Shown: piece by piece, positions 58,461 to 64,000 of the stretch
Layout: each line of letters begins with the position of its first letter
Numbering within the stretch: position 1 is the stretch's first letter
Source of the DNA: Bacillota bacterium
GTDB lineage: Bacteria > Bacillota > Clostridia > Christensenellales > Aristaeellaceae
Direction of reading: 5' to 3'
NCBI GenBank assembly: GCA_023436585.1
Contig: JAEZIN010000003.1
Location: forward strand, 77,290 to 141,289
DNA: 64,000 nucleotides
Position numbers and translations under genes: made by a program
The notes under the pieces: model-generated
The model's database searches: none
What the model saw: only the letters and a program-made list of their open reading frames with translations
Told to the model about the DNA's origin: nothing

Positions 58461-60878
58461 ATGTTTAAGGCGCCTTATGATCCCGCTTCCATTGAAAAGA
58501 AATGGCAGGCAAAATGGGAGGAATCAGGGGCATTTTCCGCGGAAGGCAGCCATGACAAGCCCAAGTATTACTGCCTGATTGAGTTCCCCTATCCCTCAGG
58601 CGCCGGGCTTCACGTGGGCCATCCCCGCTCCAATACGGCGCTGGACATCATCGCCCGCAAGCGCCGCATGGAAGGGTACAACGTGCTGTATCCCATCGGC
58701 TGGGATGCCTTTGGCTTGCCCACAGAAAACTATGCCATCAAGAACAAGGTGCACCCCAGGGCTGTCACCAACGACAATATCAACAGGTTCCGGTCGCAAC
58801 TAAAGCGCCTGGGCTTTTCCTTTGATTACACGCGGGAAGTGAACACCACCGACCCCAACTATTTCAAATGGACCCAGTGGATCTTCCTGCAGCTTTTAAA
58901 GCATGGCTTGGCCTACAAGGCTGAAATGCCCGTCAACTGGTGCCTGAGCTGCAAGTGCGGCCTGGCCAACGAGGAAGTGGTGGACGGCGTTTGCGAACGC
59001 TGCGGCAGCGAAGTGGTGCGCAGGGTCAAAAAGCAGTGGATGCTGGGCATCACCAAGTACGCTCAGAAGCTGCTGGACGGCCTGGATACCGTGGATTTCA
59101 TTGAGAAGGTCAAGCTGCAGCAGCGCAACTGGATCGGCCGCTCCGAAGGCGCGGAGATCGACTTTGCCATTGCCGGCCGGGACGAGAAAATCAAGGTTTA
59201 CACCACCAGGCCCGATACCATCTTCGGGGCCACGTATATGGTGCTTTCCCCCGAGCATCCCCTTCTGGAAACCCTCAAGGACTTCATCACAAACTATGAC
59301 GCGGTTTTGGACTATAAGGCGCAGGCTGCCAAAAAGTCCGACTTTGAGCGCACGGAGGTCGCCAAGGACAAGACGGGCGTGGAGCTCACGGGCGTTCGCG
59401 CCGTCAACCCCGCCACCGGCGCCGAGATTCCCATCTGGATCGCCGATTATGTGCTGATCACCTACGGCACCGGCGCCATCATGGCCGTGCCGGGCCACGA
59501 TACGCGCGACTGGGATTTTGCCAAGAAGTTCAATCTGCCCATTGTGGAAGTCGTAGCCGGCGGCAGCGTGCAGGAGGCGGCCTTTGACGACATCCAGGAT
59601 GGCGTGATGGTCAACAGCGGCTTTTTGAATGGCATGAAGGTGGCCGACGCCAAGAAGGCCATCATCGACTATATTGAGCAGCAGAAGCTGGGCCAGCGCA
59701 AGGTAAACTTCAAGCTGCGCGACTGGGTGTTCAGCCGCCAGCGCTATTGGGGCGAACCCATCCCCGTGGTGCACTGCAAAGCATGCGGTGTCGTGCCGGT
59801 ACCTGAAAAGGAACTGCCGGTGCTTTTGCCCGATGTGAAAAACTACGAACCCACCGACAACGGGGAAAGCCCCCTGGCCGCCATGACCAACTGGGTCAAT
59901 ACAACCTGCCCCCATTGCGGAGGTCCCGCCCAAAGGGAAACCGACACCATGCCCCAGTGGGCGGGTTCCAGCTGGTACTTCCTGCGGTATACCGACCCCC
60001 ACAACACAAGTGAAATGGCCGGTCTGGACGAAATGAAGTACTGGCTGCCCATCGATTGGTACAACGGCGGCATGGAGCACACCACGCTGCACCTGCTCTA
60101 CAGTAGGTTCTGGCACCTGTTCCTGCACGACATCGGCGTGGTGCCTTCGCCCGAACCGTATCAAAAGCGCACCAGCCATGGCATGATCCTGGGCAACAAC
60201 GGGGAAAAGATGTCCAAAGCCCGGGGCAATGTCGTTAACCCGGACGATATTGTGGATGAATTTGGAGCCGACGCTTTCCGCCTGTATGAAATGTTCATGG
60301 GTGCCTTCGATCAGGCGATTCCGTGGTCCACCAACGGCGCCAGCGGCTGCCGCCGGTTCCTGGACAGGGTATGGCGCCTGCAGGAGATGCTGACGGAGGG
60401 GAATGGTTATTCCTCCGACTTGAAGGCCTCCTTCCACGCCACGGTGAAAAAAGTGGGCGAAGACTACGAGAAGATGAAGTTCAATACCGCCATCGCCGCC
60501 ATGATGAGCCTTACGAACGACATCTATCTCAAGGGCCAAATCACCAAGGGCGAGCTTAGGACATTGCTCCTGCTTTTGTCCCCCGTGGCGCCCCACATCT
60601 GCGAGGAGATGTGGGAGGCACAGGGCTTTGGCGTGCCGCTCCACCACCAGCCCTGGCCTAAGTACGATGAAAAGGAAATGGTACTGAGCGAGGTGGAAAT
60701 CGCCATCCAGATCAATGGCAAGGTCCGGGGCCGCATCATGATCCCCGCCGACCTCACCCGCGAAAAGGCAGAGGAAACACTGCCCAGCCATCCCGAGGTC
60801 AAGGCGCTGGTGGGCGACAAAACCATCCGCAAGATCATATTCGTGCCGGGCAGGCTGCTCAACATCGTGGCCAATTAA
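58461..60878 (+). CDS. leuS: Leucine-tRNA ligase
   Basis: 805 residues from the ATG at 58461 (AAGGAGGAG site), the bacterial family size. Class I signatures are HVGH (about 51-54) and KMSKARGN. The CP1 editing domain (about 220-410) includes TRPDTIFGATYMVLSPEHPLL and YGTGAIMAVPGHDTRD, with the editing Asp in that GHDTRD. Zinc-type Cys pairs are CLSCKCGLANE, CERCGSE and CPHCGG. It charges tRNA-Leu and is governed by the T-box leader. Confidence 0.97.
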   Translation: MFKAPYDPASIEKKWQAKWEESGAFSAEGSHDKPKYYCLIEFPYPSGAGLHVGHPRSNTALDIIARKRRMEGYNVLYPIGWDAFGLPTENYAIKNKVHPRAVTNDNINRFRSQLKRLGFSFDYTREVNTTDPNYFKWTQWIFLQLLKHGLAYKAEMPVNWCLSCKCGLANEEVVDGVCERCGSEVVRRVKKQWMLGITKYAQKLLDGLDTVDFIEKVKLQQRNWIGRSEGAEIDFAIAGRDEKIKVYTTRPDTIFGATYMVLSPEHPLLETLKDFITNYDAVLDYKAQAAKKSDFERTEVAKDKTGVELTGVRAVNPATGAEIPIWIADYVLITYGTGAIMAVPGHDTRDWDFAKKFNLPIVEVVAGGSVQEAAFDDIQDGVMVNSGFLNGMKVADAKKAIIDYIEQQKLGQRKVNFKLRDWVFSRQRYWGEPIPVVHCKACGVVPVPEKELPVLLPDVKNYEPTDNGESPLAAMTNWVNTTCPHCGGPAQRETDTMPQWAGSSWYFLRYTDPHNTSEMAGLDEMKYWLPIDWYNGGMEHTTLHLLYSRFWHLFLHDIGVVPSPEPYQKRTSHGMILGNNGEKMSKARGNVVNPDDIVDEFGADAFRLYEMFMGAFDQAIPWSTNGASGCRRFLDRVWRLQEMLTEGNGYSSDLKASFHATVKKVGEDYEKMKFNTAIAAMMSLTNDIYLKGQITKGELRTLLLLLSPVAPHICEEMWEAQGFGVPLHHQPWPKYDEKEMVLSEVEIAIQINGKVRGRIMIPADLTREKAEETLPSHPEVKALVGDKTIRKIIFVPGRLLNIVAN

Positions 60879-60900
60879 GCACTTCCAATATACTGCCAAT

Positions 60901-60945
60901 AAACGCCTCCCATCCAGGGCATACTGCCTTGGAAGGAGGCGTTTT
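60901..60945 (+). terminator. leuS terminator that also carries the next gene's ribosome site
   Basis: AAACGCCTCC (60901-60910) pairs with GGAGGCGTTT (60935-60944); inner bases CCAGGGC and GCCTTGG extend the stem. TTTT follows. The 3' arm holds GGAGG, and an ATG begins at 60948. Confidence 0.78.
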
Positions 60946-60947
60946 GC

Positions 60948-61100
60948 ATGGAGAAAAAACTGAAAAACCTCAAAAAGGTCAAAAAGGAAGAGTTGGTGTC
61001 CCGCATGATGCGTGACCCGGATACCACCGATGTTCTGGGCAGCTATACAGGCACGGCCAGGGATGGCGGCACACCCGAGCAGGACGCGGACGATTTGTAG
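60948..61100 (+). CDS. Small acidic-tailed protein of 50 residues
   Basis: 50 residues: a basic, Lys-rich N-terminus (MEKKLKNLKKVKKEELV) and an acidic C-terminus containing LGSYTGTARDGG and EQDADDL. Short clostridial proteins with a GSYTG...QDADDL tail are familiar to me, but none has a known role. It starts three bases after the leuS terminator stem. Its ribosome site GGAAGGAGG lies within that stem, so translation may need unfolding or ribosome readthrough. Next to no room for an independent promoter is seen. Confidence 0.62.
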   Translation: MEKKLKNLKKVKKEELVSRMMRDPDTTDVLGSYTGTARDGGTPEQDADDL

Positions 61101-61400
61101 ATATTTGCAGGAAAGCAAATTTTACTTGCAGACTCCAACCAGACCATACAGATTCATTTTTTGCGGGGCAAATCGCATTTTCGTTGCCACGCCTTGATTT
61201 CTTTGCGCAATATACCGGTATTCCATATATGAATATACTGCATATCCAGTATACGATGCATAGAAAATACGTAAAAAGCACAAATAAAGTATTGACATGG
61301 ACAGGCCTTGATGTTAGTGTTTGTTTCATAAAGGAAAGTACCTATGCGGGGCGGCTGCCTTTTCACGGACAAGGGAGTTATAAGGAGGAGAATACAAGCT
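61101..61400. other. AT-rich intergenic region with an inverted repeat
   Basis: No gene is seen. A perfect 7-bp inverted repeat TATACTG/CAGTATA (61234-61240 and 61247-61253) is a possible operator. A -35 TTGACA at about 61294-61299 followed 17 bp later by TAGTGT may be the transporter promoter. Confidence 0.45.
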
Positions 61401-62186
61401 ATGCGGAAAATGATCGCGGCACTTTTGGCGGCAGTTCTTATGCTGGCCATGGGCAGCACGGCGCTGGCCGAGGGACTTACACTGACGGAAGGCGTTCTCA
61501 AGGTCGGTCTGGAAATCGGCTATCCTCCCATGGAATATCTGGCGGAAGACGGCGTGACCCCCACTGGCTTTGACGTGGAGTTTGCCACCGAGCTGGCCGC
61601 CCGCCTGGGGCTTAAGCTGGAGCTGGTGGACACCGCCTGGGACGGCATTTTTGCCTCCCTGGATTCCGACCGCTACGACGTGATCATCTCTTCTGTAAGC
61701 ATCACGCCTGAACGGCAGGAAAACTACAACCTCACCAAGCCCTATATCGCCAACAAGCTGGTGCTGGTGACAGCCAAGGACCTGCCTGTCAAATCCCCCG
61801 ATGAATTGGGCGGATACCGCGTGGCGGTTCAGACCGAGACCACCGCCGATGTTTTCATGAAGGCGAAGATGGAAGCAGGCCTGAGCATTGAGTACTACGT
61901 GTACGACAAAATCATCCAGTGCTTTGACGAACTGAAGCTGAACCGTGTGGATGCCGTGCTGGTGGACAGCGTTGTGGCGGCCTACTACCTAGGCGCCGAT
62001 GCCGAAAAGTTCTCCATCGTTTGGGAAAACAGCGAGGCCGAACCCATGGGCCTGTGCCTCAAAAAGGGCAACGACGCGCTGACCCAGAAGATCGAGGAAA
62101 CCATTGATACCATGTATGCCGACGGCAAAATGGCCGAAATCGCCGTCAAGTACTTTGGCTACGATACCACGGTCGGCGTGCGCTGA
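61401..62186 (+). CDS. Amino acid ABC transporter substrate-binding protein
   Basis: 261 residues from the ATG at 61401 (AAGGAGGAG site). Signal peptide RKMIAALLAAVLMLAMGSTALAEG has no lipobox Cys. Family 3 binding-protein motifs: LKVGLEIGYPPMEYLAEDG, TGFDVEFATELAARLG, DTAWDGIFASLDSDRYDVIISSVSITPERQ (with the Asp and Arg that bind the amino acid). It is probably for a polar amino acid such as cystine, glutamine or histidine. First gene of a three-gene operon, with a hairpin after it. Confidence 0.92.
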   Translation: MRKMIAALLAAVLMLAMGSTALAEGLTLTEGVLKVGLEIGYPPMEYLAEDGVTPTGFDVEFATELAARLGLKLELVDTAWDGIFASLDSDRYDVIISSVSITPERQENYNLTKPYIANKLVLVTAKDLPVKSPDELGGYRVAVQTETTADVFMKAKMEAGLSIEYYVYDKIIQCFDELKLNRVDAVLVDSVVAAYYLGADAEKFSIVWENSEAEPMGLCLKKGNDALTQKIEETIDTMYADGKMAEIAVKYFGYDTTVGVR

Positions 62187-62209
62187 TACCCAAGAAAAAC
62201 CGGTATAGG

Positions 62210-62247
62210 CTTGTCCGTCACTGCCCGGTGGGGTGGTGACGGACAAG
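62210..62247 (+). terminator. Partial terminator after the binding-protein gene
   Basis: CTTGTCCGTCAC (62210-62221) and GTGACGGACAAG (62236-62247) form a 12-bp stem with a 14-nt loop; TGTCTTTGTTTG follows. It probably sets a high ratio of binding protein to membrane parts. Confidence 0.75.
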
Positions 62248-62286
62248 TGTCTTTGTTTGTAAAGTTTGCATCCGGGGGGATGGACC

Positions 62287-63009
62287 ATGAGTTTATGGGA
62301 TTGGCTGGCAAATGCGTTTGCGGCAATCGGCTCTTTTTTTGAATCTGTTTTTCATGCTTTGGAAAAGATCGTCAATTGGCTGCCGGCTCTATTGCAGGCC
62401 ACAGGGGTCACCCTGTCGCTGACGGTATTGGCCGTAAGCTGCGGCTTGGTCATCAGTATTTTTCTGGCACTGGGCAAAATTTCAAAAGTCAAAATTCTGC
62501 AGCGGCTCTCCAGCGGATATGTATTTTTCTTTCGCGGCACACCGCTTTTGATGCAATTGTTTTTCATTTATTATGCGCTGCCCCAAATCATTCCCGCCCT
62601 GACAATACAGGACAGGTTTATGGCCGCCTGGATTGCCTACGCGCTGAATTCAGGCGCATACCTTGCGGAGATCATTCGGGCCGCCATCCAGTCCATCGAC
62701 AAGGGGCAGTTTGAAGCCTCGAAGGTGCTGGGCATGTCCTATGGCCAGACCATGCGCCTGATCATCATCCCCCAGTCCATCCGCCGGCTGATCCCGCCGG
62801 TGGGCAATGAGTTCATCATGGTCATCAAGGATACGTCCCTGGTTTCCACCATCGCCCTGGTGGACCTGATGAAGAGAACCTCGCAAATTATGTCCTCCAG
62901 CGCCAGCGCACTGGTGTACCTGCCGGCCATGATCATCTATCTTGTGATCACCGCGGTGTTCACCGGGGTGTTCAACCGCCTGGAAAAAAAGTTCAGCGTT
63001 TACCAGTAA
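62287..63009 (+). CDS. Amino acid ABC transporter permease
   Basis: 240 residues from the ATG at 62287 (GGGGGGAT site). A hydrophobic amphipathic N-terminus and five membrane helices follow. The polar amino acid permease EAA loop reads GQFEASKVLGMSYGQTMRLIIIPQSIRRLIPP, with FFFRGTPLLMQLFFIYYALP before it, as in HisM/GlnP/TcyL. It partners with the next-encoded ATPase. Confidence 0.93.
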   Translation: MSLWDWLANAFAAIGSFFESVFHALEKIVNWLPALLQATGVTLSLTVLAVSCGLVISIFLALGKISKVKILQRLSSGYVFFFRGTPLLMQLFFIYYALPQIIPALTIQDRFMAAWIAYALNSGAYLAEIIRAAIQSIDKGQFEASKVLGMSYGQTMRLIIIPQSIRRLIPPVGNEFIMVIKDTSLVSTIALVDLMKRTSQIMSSSASALVYLPAMIIYLVITAVFTGVFNRLEKKFSVYQ

Positions 63010-63055
63010 CAAGGTTTCATCGCACTTATTTCGTATCGTTATGGGGGGAACCGTC

Positions 63056-63814
63056 ATGGCCATGATCCAGGCGGAGCACGTCAGCAAGCAGTTCGGCGCC
63101 TTGCAGGTGCTCAAGGATGTAAGCATCTCCATTGAAAAAGGGGAGGTGGTTTGCATCATTGGGCCCTCGGGTTCGGGCAAGTCCACCTTCTTGCGTTCCT
63201 TGATCCATTTGGAAAAAATCACATCCGGCAGGATCATCATCGAGGGCCAGCTTCTGGATGACCGCAAGGATGGCATCAACAGCGTAAAGCTGACACCCAA
63301 GGAGCGCAGCGCCATCCTTTTGAAAATGGGCATGGTGTTCCAATCCTTCAACCTGTTTCCCCACCGCACCGTTTTGCAAAACGTGATGGTGGCGCCGGTC
63401 AACGTAAAAAAGATGGAAGCCAAAAAGGCGGAAGCCATCGCAAGGGACCTGATCGGCCGGGTGGGCCTTTCAGAAAAAATGAATGAGTATCCTTCCCGCC
63501 TTTCCGGCGGGCAGCAGCAGCGGGTAGCCATCGCAAGAGCCCTGGCCATGCAGCCGGACATCATGCTCTTTGACGAACCCACCTCCGCCCTGGACCCGGA
63601 GCTGGTGGGCGAGGTACTGAGCGTTATCAAGAGCCTGGCCATGGAAGGCATGACCATGGTGGTGGTAACCCATGAAATGGGTTTTGCCAGGGAGGTGGCC
63701 GACAAGGTCATCTTTATGGACCAAGGCTCCATCGCCCAGCAGGGTACGCCCAAGGAGATTTTCGGCAACCCTGAAAGCGAGCGGCTGAAGCAATTCCTGC
63801 AAAGCGTTCTATAA
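63056..63814 (+). CDS. Amino acid ABC transporter ATP-binding protein
   Basis: 252 residues from the ATG at 63056, seven bases after GGGGGG; an ATG at 63041 lacks a site. Walker A GPSGSGKSTFL, Q-loop MVFQSFNLFPH, signature LSGGQQQRVAIARAL, Walker B IMLFDEPTSALDPE, His switch VTHEMGFA. HisP/GlnQ type. Completes the importer with the two upstream genes. Confidence 0.95.
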   Translation: MAMIQAEHVSKQFGALQVLKDVSISIEKGEVVCIIGPSGSGKSTFLRSLIHLEKITSGRIIIEGQLLDDRKDGINSVKLTPKERSAILLKMGMVFQSFNLFPHRTVLQNVMVAPVNVKKMEAKKAEAIARDLIGRVGLSEKMNEYPSRLSGGQQQRVAIARALAMQPDIMLFDEPTSALDPELVGEVLSVIKSLAMEGMTMVVVTHEMGFAREVADKVIFMDQGSIAQQGTPKEIFGNPESERLKQFLQSVL

Positions 63815-63900
63815 CGGCTCATTCGCAGTAAAAAGCGGGGCATTTTGCCCATGCTCAGACCGTCAAAAAACCCCGGGAGGCATCGGAGGGCCGTTCCCCA

Positions 63901-63990
63901 TCTGGCTCAATCTGCGCACTGCTCACTACCGTTCGCATTGCTTGTTTCGCCAGCCTCCTCCACCTCTCCCATTTCCGCCACTGGCGGGGT
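63901..63990 (-). repeat. Dispersed intergenic repeat, copy D (continues past the window edge)
   Basis: On the minus strand: CCCCGCCAGTGGCGG, GGAGGCTGGCGAAACAAGC, then AGATTGAG. It matches copy C (38363-38464) base by base in several blocks, in opposite orientation. It follows the ABC operon; the 3' limit is outside the window. Confidence 0.68.
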
Positions 63991-64000
63991 CGAGGCTACG

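Noticed and set aside
58199..58468. 89-codon frame across the leuS leader
   Set aside because: It runs straight through the T-box RNA elements, which explain the sequence better.
58896..61118. 740-codon minus-strand open frame opposite leuS
   Set aside because: It lies antisense to a clear leucine-tRNA ligase, has low-complexity His/Gly/Val-rich composition typical of a shadow frame, and resembles no family.
61234..61253. ArgR-type operator in front of the amino acid transporter
   Set aside because: The TATACTG/CAGTATA palindrome does not fit the ArgR consensus well enough; reported only as an unassigned inverted repeat.
62650..63852. 400-codon minus-strand frame opposite the amino acid ABC genes
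   Set aside because: Antisense shadow of the permease and ATPase genes; Ser/Met/Arg-rich with no recognisable domain.

Overview
The window reads as a chromosome segment of a low-redox, Gram-positive-type Clostridia member (Bacillota) with fairly high G+C. Supporting signs are two T-box leaders (serS, leuS), a CtsR operator in front of clpB, a DUF1836 protein, CotH-type proteins, a TipAS-type MerR regulator, sigma-A promoters with 16-19 bp spacers, strong GGAGG ribosome sites and TTG/GTG starts. A gut Christensenellales-like lineage is a guess from protein style only. No rRNA, tRNA, phage, transposase or CRISPR array was seen.

Layout. 1-5400: end of an LCP-family cell-wall enzyme, RlmD/RlmCD-type rRNA methyltransferase, a DUF1836 protein, an SGNH esterase and hypotheticals. 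5418-15205: a carbohydrate locus with a secreted beta-helix glycosidase-like protein, a GH65 phosphorylase, two permeases and a binding protein on the minus strand. It diverges from a LacI regulator and an inositol-phosphatase-family enzyme, and two matching operators bracket the promoter. 15246-18581: a subclass-B1-like metallo-beta-lactamase-fold protein with an altered zinc motif, a DeoR regulator, an acetyltransferase and a small amidase-like protein. 18626-23215: clpB under CtsR control and a DUF853/HerA-like ATPase. 23217-24620: an EamA transporter between two regions crowded with palindromes. 24621-29675: a PdaC-like deacetylase diverging from two tandem secreted CotH-like proteins.

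29707-35305: FMN-binding protein, flavodoxin, a cysteine-rich protein, acetyltransferases, a HAD phosphatase and nadE. 35540-36079 is an AT-rich membrane protein beside a dispersed intergenic repeat. 36165-43770 is a minus-strand aromatic amino acid operon (aroF-aroB-aroA-aroC-pheA-aroE-aroQ-tyrA). Its leader holds a consensus promoter, a 36-codon reading frame rich in Phe and Tyr, and a terminator: the layout of transcription attenuation. Shikimate kinase and chorismate mutase are not in the operon.

44057-50690: a duplicated-module secreted protein, dinB, a MerR/TipAS regulator, a hypothetical, a HAD phosphatase and serS with its T-box. 51041-58156: a secreted CHAP-type peptidase, an orphan BtuF-like binding protein behind a cobalamin riboswitch, an XRE regulator with six 28-29-residue repeats, a Zn/Mn-type ABC permease and ATPase lacking a binding protein, a phosphoesterase, a HAD-IB phosphatase and a STIV B116-like protein. 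58181-63814: leuS with its T-box, a 50-residue protein, and a polar amino acid ABC transporter. The window ends in a third copy of the dispersed intergenic repeat.

Main points for follow-up: the aromatic leader peptide, the intergenic repeat families and hairpin cluster, the unusual B1-like hydrolase, the LacI double operator, and hairpins that both look like terminators and hold the next gene's Shine-Dalgarno sequence.
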